64,000 nucleotides of DNA from Prado023 sp963788325 (GCA_963788325.1 CAWBGJ010000014.1:496001-560000), one strand, 5' to 3'; counted from the first letter of the stretch, positions 1 through 8,062 are shown. The notes: generated by a model not told the origin, from the letters alone. A program made the numbers and translations.

Positions 1-153
1 GAGGTCATAGCCGGCTGCGGCGAACGTGCGCGCCAGGCTGGCGCCCAGGCCGGGGCCGACCCCGACGAGCACGGCGTGCGGCGCTGCTCCGCTGGGTTCG
101 GGGGCCTGCATCGGGTCGCCTGCCGGACCGGCCACGCTGGGGTCATCGTTCAC
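1..153 (-). CDS. Short-chain dehydrogenase/reductase, N-terminal fragment
   Basis: Read on the minus strand from a GTG at 153, 51 codons are visible before the window edge. A short polar N-terminus is followed by a beta-strand and glycine-rich NAD(P) loop (AVLVGVGPGLGASLARTF), the start of a Rossmann fold typical of SDR-family oxidoreductases. The rest of the gene lies outside the window, so no substrate can be proposed. It sits 10 bp downstream of the MscS-type channel gene on the same strand, so the two may be co-transcribed. The start is uncertain because no clear Shine-Dalgarno sequence precedes it. Confidence 0.6.
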   Translation of the reverse strand, partial: MNDDPSVAGPAGDPMQAPEPSGAAPHAVLVGVGPGLGASLARTFAAAGYDL

Positions 154-163
154 GAGTGCGAGC

Positions 164-1231
164 CTAGGGTCGGGGTGTCGGCTGCGCAGCCCGGGCCGCG
201 CCGCCTGCGTCGATCGAGTCGTCGGTGCGCAGCCACACGGTGCGCTGCGGGAAGGGGATGTCGATCCCGTTCTCATCGAAGGCCGCCTTGATCCGCTCGC
301 GCAGGATGCGTGCGGCACTCCACTGCTGGCCGGGCTTGGTCTTGACGACCATCCGGATCACGACGCTGTCGACTCCGAGCTTCTCCACGCCCCACACCTC
401 AGGAACCTCGAGCACCATGTCGCCGAACTCCGGGTCGGTGTCGAACTCCTGGCCGATGCGCTCCATGACCTCCTTGGCCAAGCCCACGTCCGATCCGTAG
501 GCGATCCCGATGTCCAGCACCGTCCGCGACCAGTCCTGGCTCTGGTTGCCCACGCGCAGGATCTCGCCGTTGCGCACGAACCAGAGCACCCCGTCGACGG
601 ACCGGAGCTTGGTCAGGCGCAGCTGCACCTCCTCGACAGTGCCGGTGGCATCGCCCACGTCCACCACGTCCCCGACGCTGTACTGGTCCTCCATCAGGAT
701 GAAGATCCCGGCCAGGAAGTCGGCCACCAGCGACTGGGCACCGAAGCCCAGCGCCACGCCGACGATGCCGGCGCCGGCGATCAGGGGCCCAAGGTTGAAG
801 CCCAGCTCGGCCATCAGGAGCAGGCCGGCCACCGAGTAGACGCCGATGCTGATCACGTTGTGGAACAGCGATCCCAGCGTGTGCGCTCGCTGGGCACCGC
901 GTTCGGCTGCGATGACGCTGCCGCTCCCGACGCCGACCGCTGTCTGGGCTGCGTCCAGCTGCTGCTGGACCCGCCTGGCCACCACTCGGTCCACAGCCCT
1001 GACCAGCAGGGTCCGGATCGCGATGGCCATGACGAGGATGACCACCACCCGGATCGCGGTGGGCGCCACGTCGGTCACCCAGAAGTTCGGATCCGTCACC
1101 TGGTCGACCAGCTCGCCCAGGGCGTCGGCGTTGGGCGCGGGACTCGGGTCCGCGTTCGGGATGGCCGCGGTCGCCGGACGCAACCCGGTCGGGGGGAGGG
1201 TCCAGGGCATCGTCGACGTCAGCATGGTCAT
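164..1231 (-). CDS. Mechanosensitive ion channel family protein (MscS-like)
   Basis: A 355-residue membrane protein of the small-conductance mechanosensitive channel family, expected to open on hypo-osmotic membrane tension. The N-terminal third has hydrophobic segments (near VVVILVMAIAIRTLLV and VYSVAGLLLMAELGFN). They are followed by the glycine/alanine-rich pore helix (VGVALGFGAQSLVADFLAG) and the hydrophilic beta-domain beginning FILMEDQYSVGDVV, the hallmark order of MscS proteins. The ATG at 1231 is chosen because GGAAG lies 6 nt upstream. The longer frame would run into the divergent peptidase gene. Length fits the minimal MscS class. Divergent from the P1 peptidase with 79 bp between starts. 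Confidence 0.9.
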   Translation of the reverse strand: MTMLTSTMPWTLPPTGLRPATAAIPNADPSPAPNADALGELVDQVTDPNFWVTDVAPTAIRVVVILVMAIAIRTLLVRAVDRVVARRVQQQLDAAQTAVGVGSGSVIAAERGAQRAHTLGSLFHNVISIGVYSVAGLLLMAELGFNLGPLIAGAGIVGVALGFGAQSLVADFLAGIFILMEDQYSVGDVVDVGDATGTVEEVQLRLTKLRSVDGVLWFVRNGEILRVGNQSQDWSRTVLDIGIAYGSDVGLAKEVMERIGQEFDTDPEFGDMVLEVPEVWGVEKLGVDSVVIRMVVKTKPGQQWSAARILRERIKAAFDENGIDIPFPQRTVWLRTDDSIDAGGAARAAQPTPRP

Positions 1232-1310
1232 CGTCAGCTTCCGATCGGGAACATGTCCGAAGCAGTCTAGGTCGGTGGCCGATGCGCTCCCCCCGGTGTT
1301 GGATGGCGTC

Positions 1311-2330
1311 ATGAGCACCCCGCTGCCCGGCGTCCTGCCTGGCGTCCGGCTCGGTCATGACACGCTGACCCACGGCCCGACGGGTGTGACTGCCGTGCTG
1401 CTGCCCGAGGGCTCCACTGCTGGGGTCGACGTGCGCGGGGCTGCGCCGGGCACGCGGGAGACCGACCTGCTCGATCCGGTCAACACGATCCAGCACGCCG
1501 ACGCCCTCGTCCTGGCCGGTGGCAGCGCCTTCGGCCTGGCGGCCGCGGACGGGGTGATGGCGTGGCTCGAGGCGCACGGTCGCGGGGTACCGGTCGGACC
1601 GGTCCGGGTGCCCATCGTCCCGGCCGCGGTCATCTTCGACCTGGCCGTCGGGGACCCGCAGGTCCGGCCCGACGCGGACAGCGGGGCGCGGGCCTGTGCC
1701 GCCGCGGTCGACTGGGCCGAGGCCGAGCAGGGCAATGTCGGGGCCGGGGCCGGCGCAAGCGTGGGCAAGCTGCTCGGACCCGCGTGCGCCATGCGCGGAG
1801 GACTCGGGATCGCGACGATCGCCGCGCATGGGTTCACGATGGCCGCCGTCGTGGTGGTCAACGCGGTCGGGGATGTGGTGGACCCGGCCACCTCCGCGGT
1901 GCTCGCGGGCGCGCGGACGGCACCGGACAGCCTGCGCACCGCGGACGCGACGGCGACGCTGCTGGGGACGAGCGGGGGTGGTGGAGTCGGCGGGGGTGGC
2001 GGAAACACGACCATCGGGGCGCTCATCACCGATGCCCGGCTGACGAAGGCGCAGGTCACGCGACTGGCCCAGGTGGGCCACGACGGCCTGGCCCTGACGA
2101 TCCGGCCGGTGCACACGCCGATGGACGGTGACACGCTGTTCGCCGCAGCGACCGGCACCGTCTCGGCTGCCCACCAGGACCTGGTCCCGCCAGACCTGCT
2201 GGCCGTGGTGCTCTCCGTGATGGCCGCCGAGGTCATTGCCCAGGCGGTGCTCTCGGCCGTGCGAAGCGCTGCCGGCGTGCGCCTGGACAGCGGCTGGCTG
2301 CCGGCCGCGGGCGACCTCGCGGGGCAGTGA
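1311..2330 (+). CDS. P1 family peptidase (DmpA/S58-like self-cleaving aminopeptidase)
   Basis: A 339-residue protein of the P1/S58 (DmpA, BapA) family, Ntn-fold enzymes that cleave themselves to expose an N-terminal Ser/Thr nucleophile. The family signature is clear: VRLGHDTLTHGPTGVTAVL at the N-terminus, GNVGAGAGASVGKLLG mid-protein, and the processing site N232-T233 in NTTIGALITDA. Cleavage before T233 would release a small beta chain. It is preceded by a glycine run (GGGGVGGGGGN) that is longer than needed and may be flexible. The start is ATG at 1311; the frame stays open upstream but enters the divergent channel gene. The natural substrate is unknown; amino-terminal D-amino or beta-amino peptides are known for characterised members. 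Confidence 0.9.
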   Translation: MSTPLPGVLPGVRLGHDTLTHGPTGVTAVLLPEGSTAGVDVRGAAPGTRETDLLDPVNTIQHADALVLAGGSAFGLAAADGVMAWLEAHGRGVPVGPVRVPIVPAAVIFDLAVGDPQVRPDADSGARACAAAVDWAEAEQGNVGAGAGASVGKLLGPACAMRGGLGIATIAAHGFTMAAVVVVNAVGDVVDPATSAVLAGARTAPDSLRTADATATLLGTSGGGGVGGGGGNTTIGALITDARLTKAQVTRLAQVGHDGLALTIRPVHTPMDGDTLFAAATGTVSAAHQDLVPPDLLAVVLSVMAAEVIAQAVLSAVRSAAGVRLDSGWLPAAGDLAGQ

Positions 2331-2391
2331 TCGCAGGACGCCTCCGGGTGCTCGCGCCTCAGGTCACGCCAGCGGGTCGCCCCAGCGGATG

Positions 2392-2760
2392 TCAGCGGTC
2401 CCGACGGAACCAGTCCGGCGGTCCGCTGATGGCACTGGCCCCGGCCGCACCCAGCGCCGCCCCCACAGCGGTGGACAGGGTGCCGACCGAGGGCAGGAAC
2501 GCCAGGATCGTGCCCACGAAACCGCCCACGGCCAGGCCACCGGCCGCGCTCACCCCCGCCCAGCTCATCCGGGCACTGCGGGTCGCGGACGTCACCTCCC
2601 CGCCACTGTCCTTGCCGCCACCGGCTCCGGCCGCAGCCGCCGCCCCCGACTGGCCGCGACCCTCGACGGCCCGGTCGGGCTGCGTCGCGGGGACCCCACC
2701 GCCGGCGTTCATCGCGTCGATCTCGCGGAGCAGCTTCTCGATGTCCTCGTCCTGGCCCAT
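2392..2760 (-). CDS. Small membrane protein of unknown function
   Basis: 122 residues starting at ATG 2760, preceded by GATGGGGAC as a likely ribosome site. The first 25 residues are acidic and amphipathic (DEDIEKLLREIDAMNAGGG). A low-complexity Ala/Gly linker follows, then two hydrophobic helices (about residues 62-105, GVSAAGGLAVGGFVGTILAF and VGTLSTAVGAALGAAG) and a short basic tail. No family is recognised. Topology suggests a two-pass membrane hairpin with a cytoplasmic N-terminus. It is convergent with the P1 peptidase (61 bp apart) and divergent from the SDR gene. Confidence 0.6.
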   Translation of the reverse strand: MGQDEDIEKLLREIDAMNAGGGVPATQPDRAVEGRGQSGAAAAAGAGGGKDSGGEVTSATRSARMSWAGVSAAGGLAVGGFVGTILAFLPSVGTLSTAVGAALGAAGASAISGPPDWFRRDR

Positions 2761-2933
2761 GTCCCCATCGTCGCAACCCACCGCCGGATGCACCACCGGG
2801 GCAGGATCCATGCAGTCCGGACGGCTTCTAGCACGTCCGACCCACACGGAACGTGGTTCGCGCCACCGGGGGCCAGCGATAGCCTGAGCGGCCTGTGCCG
2901 CCGTCACATCCGACCACTGCCGAGGAGCGCCGC

Positions 2934-3827
2934 ATGGGCTACGAGTCGATCTTCCGTCCAGGGCTGTTCGCCGACCAGGTCGTGATCGTCACCGGCGCCG
3001 GATCCGGGATCGGCCGGTGCACCGCCCACGAGCTGGCGTCCCTGGGTGCCACCGTGGGGCTGGTCGGACGCGATGCCGACAAGCTCGATGCGGTCGCTGC
3101 CGAGATCGCCGAGGACCTCGGGGCGGCCCGGGGCACAGGTGGGCAGGACAGCCGGACGAGCACGCACGCCTGCGACATCCGCGACGAGGAGGCGGTGCGG
3201 GCCACCGTGGCCGCCGTCCTCGCCGCGCACGGTCGCATCGACGGACTGGTCAACAATGCCGGTGGGCAGTTCCCCGCACCCCTGGCCGCGATCAGCGCCA
3301 AGGGCTGGGACGCCGTCGTGCGCACCAACCTGACAGGCGGATTCCTGATGGCCCGCGAGTGCTACACGCAGGCGATGCTCGGTGCCCATGGCGGTGCGAT
3401 CGTCAACGTGATCGCCGACATGTGGAACGGCATGCCCGGGATGGGGCACTCCGGGGCTGCCCGCGCGGGGATGCTGAACCTCACCGAGACGGCGTCGCTG
3501 GAGTGGGCGCCGGTGCGGGTCAACGCGGTGGCGCCGGGCTGGATCGCCTCCAGCGGCATGGACCACTACCCGCCGGCGATGCGGCCGTTGATCATGGGCC
3601 TGCCCAAGAGCGTGCCCGCCAACAGGTTCGGTACCGAGAGTGAGGTCTCGGCGGCCATCGTGTACCTGCTCTCCCCGGCGGCCGCCTTCGTCTCCGGGTC
3701 GTGCCTACGGGTCGACGGGGCCGCGCCCAACGCGAAGCGGGTCTGGCCCATGGTCGGCAGCGGCCCGAACCCACCGTTCGAGGGCTTCCATCGGGCGCAG
3801 ACGCCGAAGGTCCTCGACGAGGCCTGA
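2934..3827 (+). CDS. SDR family oxidoreductase, peroxisomal trans-2-enoyl-CoA reductase (PECR)-like
   Basis: 297-residue SDR with the cofactor loop VTGAGSGIGR at about residues 19-28 and NNAGG at about 105-109. The canonical Tyr-x3-Lys is not present. The region reads GHSGAARAGMLNLTETASLEW, with Ser and Arg at those positions, which is the pattern seen in PECR/DECR-type enoyl-CoA reductases. A role in acyl-CoA metabolism is therefore inferred rather than shown. The start ATG at 2934 has GAGGAG 6-8 nt upstream. The C-terminus carries an extended tail (NAKRVWPMVGSGPNPPFEGF) common in this subfamily. The gene stands alone, with a tandem repeat directly behind its stop codon. Confidence 0.8.
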   Translation: MGYESIFRPGLFADQVVIVTGAGSGIGRCTAHELASLGATVGLVGRDADKLDAVAAEIAEDLGAARGTGGQDSRTSTHACDIRDEEAVRATVAAVLAAHGRIDGLVNNAGGQFPAPLAAISAKGWDAVVRTNLTGGFLMARECYTQAMLGAHGGAIVNVIADMWNGMPGMGHSGAARAGMLNLTETASLEWAPVRVNAVAPGWIASSGMDHYPPAMRPLIMGLPKSVPANRFGTESEVSAAIVYLLSPAAAFVSGSCLRVDGAAPNAKRVWPMVGSGPNPPFEGFHRAQTPKVLDEA

Positions 3828-3830
3828 GCC

Positions 3831-3878
3831 GGGCATGCACGTTGCCCGGCCGGCGGGCATGCACGTTGCCCGGCCGGC
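3831..3878. repeat. Two perfect 24-bp tandem repeats between convergent genes
   Basis: Two identical 24-bp units (3831-3854 and 3855-3878) followed by a 4-bp start of a third. Each unit contains the palindromes GCATGC, ACGT and CCGGCCGG. They lie 3 bp after the PECR-like stop and 10 bp before the nagB stop, so they fill the convergent intergenic space. CCGGCCGG could fold in RNA and act as a bidirectional terminator, but no U-tract follows. The unit may instead be a minisatellite-like or REP element. Confidence 0.85.
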
Positions 3879-3888
3879 GGGCGCAGGC

Positions 3889-4674
3889 TCAGATCCCCTG
3901 CCAGTCGGGCTTTCCCTCGAAAGTGTTCGTGTAGTAGTTGGTCAGGCGCAACTGGTCGGCGGCGTCCTCGTCGATGACCACAGTGGCGTGCGGGTGCATC
4001 TGCAGGATCGAGGCCGGCCAGTGCGCCGACACCCCGCCCTCGACGGCTTCGGCAACGGCCTGCGCCTTGCCCTTGCCGAAGCCCAGCATGATCGCGTGCC
4101 GGCACTCCATGATCGTGCCGAGGCCCTGGGTGAGGCAGTGCCGCGGCACCTGGCTGATGTCGCCGTCGAAGAAGCGGGCGTTGTCCTCGCGCGTCTTGGA
4201 GGTCAGGGTCTTCAGGCGGGTGCGCGAGACCAGCGAGGAGCCGGGCATGTTGAAGGCCAGGTGCCCGTCGGAGCCGATCCCGAGGATCTGGATGTCGATG
4301 CCACCGACGTCCTTGATGGCCTGGTCGTAGTCCCGGCCGGCCTGCTCGAGGTCCTCGGCCAGCCCGTCGGGGCCGTGCACGGCATCGGGGCCGAAGTCGA
4401 CCTGGCCGGTGAACTCCCGCTCGATGAAGGTGCGGTACAGCTCGGGGTGTCCGGGGGGCAGGCCGACGTACTCATCGAGGTTGAACGCCTGGACGCCGGC
4501 GAAGCTCAGTCCGTCCTCGGTGTGCCGGCGGATCAGTTCCTTGTAGACGCCCAGGGGCGTGGAGCCGGTGGCCAGTCCGAGGACGGCGTTGGGCTTGGCG
4601 GCCAACAGCTTGGAGTACGCGTCGGCCACGATCGGGGCGGCGTCCTCGGGCTTGCGAACGATGATGACTTCCAC
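3889..4674 (-). CDS. nagB: Glucosamine-6-phosphate deaminase
   Basis: 261-residue NagB, which converts glucosamine-6-phosphate to fructose-6-phosphate and ammonia in amino-sugar catabolism. Family motifs are all present: the phosphate loop LGLATGSTPLGVYKEL near the N-terminus, FNLDEYVGLP with the catalytic Asp, and GIGSDGHLAFNMPGSSL with the catalytic Asp/His pair. The start is GTG at 4674 because GGAGG lies 6 nt upstream; the ATG 36 nt further upstream has no ribosome site. Length matches bacterial NagB. It is the last of three same-strand genes behind the sortase and DUF4397 genes, with 97 bp separating it from the sortase. No nagA or amino-sugar transporter is in the window. Confidence 0.95.
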   Translation of the reverse strand: MEVIIVRKPEDAAPIVADAYSKLLAAKPNAVLGLATGSTPLGVYKELIRRHTEDGLSFAGVQAFNLDEYVGLPPGHPELYRTFIEREFTGQVDFGPDAVHGPDGLAEDLEQAGRDYDQAIKDVGGIDIQILGIGSDGHLAFNMPGSSLVSRTRLKTLTSKTREDNARFFDGDISQVPRHCLTQGLGTIMECRHAIMLGFGKGKAQAVAEAVEGGVSAHWPASILQMHPHATVVIDEDAADQLRLTNYYTNTFEGKPDWQGI

Positions 4675-4771
4675 GTCAGCCTCCTGGCATCGGGTCCTGA
4701 ACGGGGCCATCCTGCCGCGTCGCGGGGTCTCGATGCGCTCTTGGCGGCTCCCGGCGGGACAGGCAGCCGAC

Positions 4772-5536
4772 TCAGACCGGCTTGGCGATCACCACGATGT
4801 TGTCCTCGTAGCCACCGGCATCAGGCAGGTAGCGACCCCCACAGGTGATCACCACCAGTCGAGGCTTGACGTCCGGGGCGAACAGCCGGTCCACGGGCAG
4901 TGCGGACTTCGAGATCCGCTCGACGCTGGTCACCCGGTAGGCCACCGGCTGATCGTCGGCGTCCAGCACCGTGATCCGGGCACCGCGCTCGACGGCTGCG
5001 AGGCCGGCCAGCGGGCCGACGCCGTACTTCACCGAGTCGACGTGCCCGCCAAGGACGACCGAGCCCCGGTCCTCGCCAGGGGCGGGGCCGAACCGGTACC
5101 AGCCGACCCGGTCGGGGTTGTCAGGCAGCTCCATCTGGCCATCGGGCAGGACTCCGGTGGCCACGATCGGCATCTGCAGGTCGAGGCTCGGGATCACCAG
5201 GCGCGTGGGCGCCGCGACCGGCTCAGGTGCCTGGATCTCGGTAGCGTCGACCCGCGGGATGTCGCTGGTGGCTGGTAGGGGTGATCGGGCGGCGGGATCA
5301 GCAGCGTCGCGAGTGCTCGCGGCGGTGGGGCGGGTCGACTCGTTGGGCCTTGCTTGCGCAGCGATCTCCCCGGCACCGTCTGCGCCGAGGCCCGTGGTGC
5401 CCGCTGAGGTCGCCTGCGGGAGGTCGAGGCCGACTCCCTGTCGATCGGCGCTGAGCCACGCCCCGAACGAGACCACGACGAGAGCAAGGGAGGCCAACAG
5501 AGTGACCACGGGGCTGATCCGACCCTTGGCGCTCAT
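4772..5536 (-). CDS. Class F sortase
   Basis: 254-residue membrane-anchored sortase. Residues 10-30 form the N-terminal transmembrane helix, followed by a long Ala/Thr/Pro-rich extracytoplasmic linker to about residue 105. The sortase barrel follows, from RLVIPSLDLQMPIVATG to the end. Catalytic His165 is in VLGGHVDS, Cys232 in LVVITCGGRY, and Arg235 is the likely third residue. The compact barrel and the GGRYLPDAGGYEDNIVV tail are typical of class F enzymes of actinobacteria. AGGAAG precedes the ATG. It lies directly behind a DUF4397 surface protein on the same strand, the natural candidate substrate, although that protein has no LPxTG motif. Confidence 0.9.
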   Translation of the reverse strand: MSAKGRISPVVTLLASLALVVVSFGAWLSADRQGVGLDLPQATSAGTTGLGADGAGEIAAQARPNESTRPTAASTRDAADPAARSPLPATSDIPRVDATEIQAPEPVAAPTRLVIPSLDLQMPIVATGVLPDGQMELPDNPDRVGWYRFGPAPGEDRGSVVLGGHVDSVKYGVGPLAGLAAVERGARITVLDADDQPVAYRVTSVERISKSALPVDRLFAPDVKPRLVVITCGGRYLPDAGGYEDNIVVIAKPV

Positions 5537-5640
5537 GGCTTCCTGCCTTCCGGTGCTTCAGATGTGGATTCCTGCACCTGAGATGGCGCTACGGAGGGGC
5601 GGATGATCGCTCACCCACCCCTCCGAGCTCCATCTGTGCT

Positions 5641-5665
5641 CACCGGCCCCTCGCGGGCTCCGGTG
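5641..5665 (-). terminator. Hairpin between DUF4397 gene and sortase gene
   Basis: A 6-bp GC-rich stem (CACCGG / CCGGTG) with a 13-nt loop lies 8 bp after the DUF4397 stop on the minus strand. No U-tract follows, so it may only attenuate read-through from the surface-protein gene into the sortase gene. Confidence 0.3.
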
Positions 5666-5672
5666 GGTAGAG

Positions 5673-6482
5673 CTACTTGCTGGCGCTCACCAACCGACGG
5701 CCGGACAGGGCGACACCTGCGATGCCCAGGCCACCTGCGAGCAGCAGCCACGTGGCGGCACCACCGGCAGCGGAGCCGGACTCACCACCGGGGACGCCAC
5801 TGGGCGAGGAGTGTCCGAGGTCGACCGTCTGGACGGCGATCTGCAGGTCATCGGCCGTGCCCCAGGCGTAGGCGATCGTGTTGACGCCCTCGGCCACCGG
5901 AACTGCGCTCGTGGAAGGCGTGGTGCTCACGGTCTCACCACCGGCCTGGATCTCGACGTCGTAGTCACCGGCGGGCAGCTCGGCGGGCCCGATCTGCTCC
6001 GGGTTGCTGAACATGCCGACGCTGTCGCCGTTGACCAGGACGTCGACCTCAGGTGCCTCGGCGACGTGCCGGGCCGTCAGCTTGCCCGAGCCGGCAGCGG
6101 CCGCCTCGGTGTCGTTCTCGAACGCGGTGGCCGACAGGCCACCATCGGCGTCGAGGTGGGCCACGACGGTGTAGCTCTTGCCACCCTCGACGCTCACGTC
6201 GGCAGGCCCGATCAACGCGTCGGCGTCGCAGTTGGTGGTCTCCTCGTCGGCGACGACCTTGATGGAGTACGTGCCGGCCGGGAGGTCCAGCGGGCCGGCG
6301 AGCGTGCCGGGCTTGAAGTCGGCGATGAGCTCCGAGCCGTCAGCGCACACGTCGACGGTCACGTCGGGAACGCCGTGCAGGACCGAGACACTCGCGGTGT
6401 CAGCAGCAGATGCGGGCAGGGCGAAGACGGCGCTGGCAGCGACCAGGGCCCCCGCTCCCAGGAGTGTGGCGGATGTACGCAT
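5673..6482 (-). CDS. DUF4397 domain surface protein with signal peptide and C-terminal membrane anchor
   Basis: 269 residues. A Sec signal peptide (residues 1-27, ending ALPASA-A) precedes two DUF4397 repeats of about 90-100 residues each (ASVSVLHGVPDVTVDVCADG and LTARHVAEAPEVDVLVNGDS). A Gly/Ser-rich stalk is followed by a hydrophobic segment (ATWLLLAGGLGIAGVALSG) ending in RR and a short tail. That is the layout of a sortase-sorted protein. No LPxTG is found; the residues before the helix are SGVPGGESGSAAGG. DUF4397 proteins often sit beside class F sortases in actinobacteria, so wall attachment is a reasonable inference. AGGAGG lies 5 nt before the ATG. Confidence 0.85.
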   Translation of the reverse strand: MRTSATLLGAGALVAASAVFALPASAADTASVSVLHGVPDVTVDVCADGSELIADFKPGTLAGPLDLPAGTYSIKVVADEETTNCDADALIGPADVSVEGGKSYTVVAHLDADGGLSATAFENDTEAAAAGSGKLTARHVAEAPEVDVLVNGDSVGMFSNPEQIGPAELPAGDYDVEIQAGGETVSTTPSTSAVPVAEGVNTIAYAWGTADDLQIAVQTVDLGHSSPSGVPGGESGSAAGGAATWLLLAGGLGIAGVALSGRRLVSASK

Positions 6483-6604
6483 GGTTCCTCCTCGTTGGTG
6501 TGGGGCCGGGTGCCCTCAACCTGTACTTCTCGCGAAGCCCTCCGACCGGATGCACAATTTCCGCAGAAGTTTCGGCCGGCGAGATCGCGAGGCCCTGCGG
6601 AACG

Positions 6605-6610
6605 TACGCT
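6605..6610 (+). promoter_or_regulatory. -10 box TACGCT, leaderless start of DUF429 gene
   Basis: TACGCT ends 6 nt before the ATG at 6617 and no Shine-Dalgarno sequence is present, so transcription would begin at or next to the start codon. Confidence 0.5.
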
Positions 6611-6616
6611 CGGGCG

Positions 6617-7366
6617 ATGATCACGGTCGGGGTGGACCTGTCGGCCGAGCCCGAAGGCACTGGACTGGCAGTCCTGGAATGGCGAGGCTCGGGGGCCAGT
6701 GTCACGTCCCTGCAGGTCGGGCGCACCGACGGTCCACTGATCGGGGCGATGCTGGCGGCCGACAAGGCTGGGGTCGACTGCCCGTTCGGGTGGCCCGACG
6801 AGTTCGTGGACATGGTGGTGGCCCATCGCCAGCGACAGATGATGCCTCCCCCGTCATCTGGCCGACCGTGGCGGCGAGGACTGGCCCTGCGCGAGACCGA
6901 CCGAGCCGTCCACGAGCGCCTCGGGCTGACCCCCTTGAGCGTCTCGGCCGACAGGATCGGGCACACGGCGATGCGCTGGGCCGCTCTCGCGGCGGGCCTG
7001 GATGCTCGCGGTGTCGACACCAGTCGCGACGGCTCGGGCCTGGTGGCGGAGGTGTATCCGGCCGCAGCGCTGAAGGCCTGGGGGCTGGTGTTCCGCGGCT
7101 ACAAGCGCGAGCAGGGGTGGGCGACTCGGCAGTCGCTGGTCGACGCACTCAGTGCGGCAGCGCCCTGGCTGGAGCTGGGCGTCCACGAGGATCTCTGCCG
7201 GGCCTGCGATGATGCCCTCGACGCCGTGCTGTGCGCGCTGATCGCGCGGTCCGTGGCGGTCGGGGGCACACAGCGGCCAGCCAATCCGGCAGCAGCTCTT
7301 ACCGAGGGGTGGATCCACGTCCCCACCGGGCAGTTGCGGGATCTGGTCCTCGACCCTGTCACCTGA
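6617..7366 (+). CDS. DUF429 domain-containing protein
   Basis: 249 residues. It begins with a predicted strand and the acidic motif VGVDLSAEPEGTGLAVLEW, followed by GVDCPFGWPDEFV. An arginine-rich middle includes RETDRAVHERLG, and the C-terminal segment reads EDLCRACDDALDAVLCALIARSVA. This DxS / acidic-pair / DDALDA pattern is the DUF429 family, which has an RNase H-like fold and no established function. The ATG at 6617 is chosen because a TACGCT -10 box ends 6 nt upstream; the open frame upstream contains the divergent DUF4397 start. It ends 103 bp before tRNA-Arg. Confidence 0.8.
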   Translation: MITVGVDLSAEPEGTGLAVLEWRGSGASVTSLQVGRTDGPLIGAMLAADKAGVDCPFGWPDEFVDMVVAHRQRQMMPPPSSGRPWRRGLALRETDRAVHERLGLTPLSVSADRIGHTAMRWAALAAGLDARGVDTSRDGSGLVAEVYPAAALKAWGLVFRGYKREQGWATRQSLVDALSAAAPWLELGVHEDLCRACDDALDAVLCALIARSVAVGGTQRPANPAAALTEGWIHVPTGQLRDLVLDPVT

Positions 7367-7402
7367 CGACAGGCTTCAGACTCGGGGGCCAGAGTGCGTC
7401 GC

Positions 7403-7408
7403 TACACT
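7403..7408 (+). promoter_or_regulatory. -10 box TACACT, candidate tRNA-Arg promoter
   Basis: TACACT lies 61 nt before the mature tRNA 5' end. No convincing -35 is seen at 16-18 nt spacing, which is usual for actinobacteria. A short inverted repeat (GGAGA / TCTCC) lies between this box and the tRNA. Confidence 0.3.
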
Positions 7409-7469
7409 CGCTGAGGCGAGAGGAGATGCGCTCTCCTGCGAGGTCGGTGTCCGTCTGCCGCTCGCCAAG

Positions 7470-7542
7470 GCGCCCGTAGCTCAATGGACAGAGCAACCGG
7501 TTTCTACCCGGTCGGTTGGGGGTTCGAGTCCCTCCGGGCGCA
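7470..7542 (+). tRNA. tRNA-Arg (anticodon UCU)
   Basis: A full cloverleaf can be drawn. The 7-bp acceptor stem is GCGCCCG (7470-7476) with CGGGCGC (7535-7541). The D-arm has GCTC/GAGC, the anticodon stem is ACCGG/CCGGT with loop TTTCTAC and anticodon TCT, and the T-arm has loop TTCGAGT. The discriminator is A and CCA is not encoded. It reads AGA and AGG arginine codons, which are rare in the GC-rich genes here. The NUDIX/helicase pair begins 56 bp downstream, and tRNA 3' ends are frequent integration points. No second copy of the tRNA 3' end was found further along. Confidence 0.95.
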
Positions 7543-7569
7543 CAACGTGGCTGGTCAGAGTTCCTTGGC

Positions 7570-7575
7570 TAGGGT
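7570..7575 (+). promoter_or_regulatory. -10 box TAGGGT upstream of NUDIX gene
   Basis: TAGGGT lies 23 nt before the ATG, leaving room for a short leader that carries the AGAGGAG ribosome site. No -35 is recognised. Confidence 0.35.
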
Positions 7576-7598
7576 GCCCGCCAGCGAGAGGAGCGACC

Positions 7599-8036
7599 AT
7601 GGCAGGGCAGATCGACGTTGTCGGGGCGGTGATCGTGAGCGACGGTCTCGTGCTGTGCGCACAGCGAGGCACTCGCGGGGCACTCGCTGGACTCTGGGAG
7701 TTCCCCGGCGGCAAGATCGAACCTGACGAGACCGCCCGCGACGCACTGCAGCGAGAGACCGCCGAGGAACTTGGATGTGTTATCGAGGTGGGCGACGAGG
7801 TCACGACCACCTCGCATGAGTACGACTTCGGCACCGTGACCCTGACGACGTTCTGGTGCCGGCTGGTCGCGGGAACTCCGGACGTGACAGAGCACGCGGC
7901 CATCAAGTGGTTGACACCCGCGGAGATGCACTCCTTGGCCTGGGCACCAGCGGACATCCCTGCGGTGGAGGTCATTCGAGCCCAACTCCCTCGTGAGGTG
8001 TCCCGGGAGCACTGGACTCGCGACACCCCTCGTTGA
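7599..8036 (+). CDS. MutT-like NUDIX pyrophosphohydrolase
   Basis: 145-residue single-domain NUDIX protein that would hydrolyse a (deoxy)nucleoside triphosphate to the monophosphate and pyrophosphate. The Nudix box GX5EX7REUXEEXGU is intact: GKIEPDE, then TARDALQ, then RETAEELG. The preceding GALAGLWEFPGG and the C-terminal WLTPAEMHSLAWAPADIPAV are typical of MutT/(d)CTP-type enzymes. GAGAGGAG precedes the ATG. Codon use is less GC-biased than in most neighbours. It is followed after 39 bp by the large PLD-helicase. The pairing suggests a shared role, possibly nucleotide signalling or damage control in defence, rather than ordinary 8-oxo-dGTP cleaning. Confidence 0.85.
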   Translation: MAGQIDVVGAVIVSDGLVLCAQRGTRGALAGLWEFPGGKIEPDETARDALQRETAEELGCVIEVGDEVTTTSHEYDFGTVTLTTFWCRLVAGTPDVTEHAAIKWLTPAEMHSLAWAPADIPAVEVIRAQLPREVSREHWTRDTPR

Positions 8037-8062
8037 TCGCCGAGATCGCGCCTGACGGTCAA

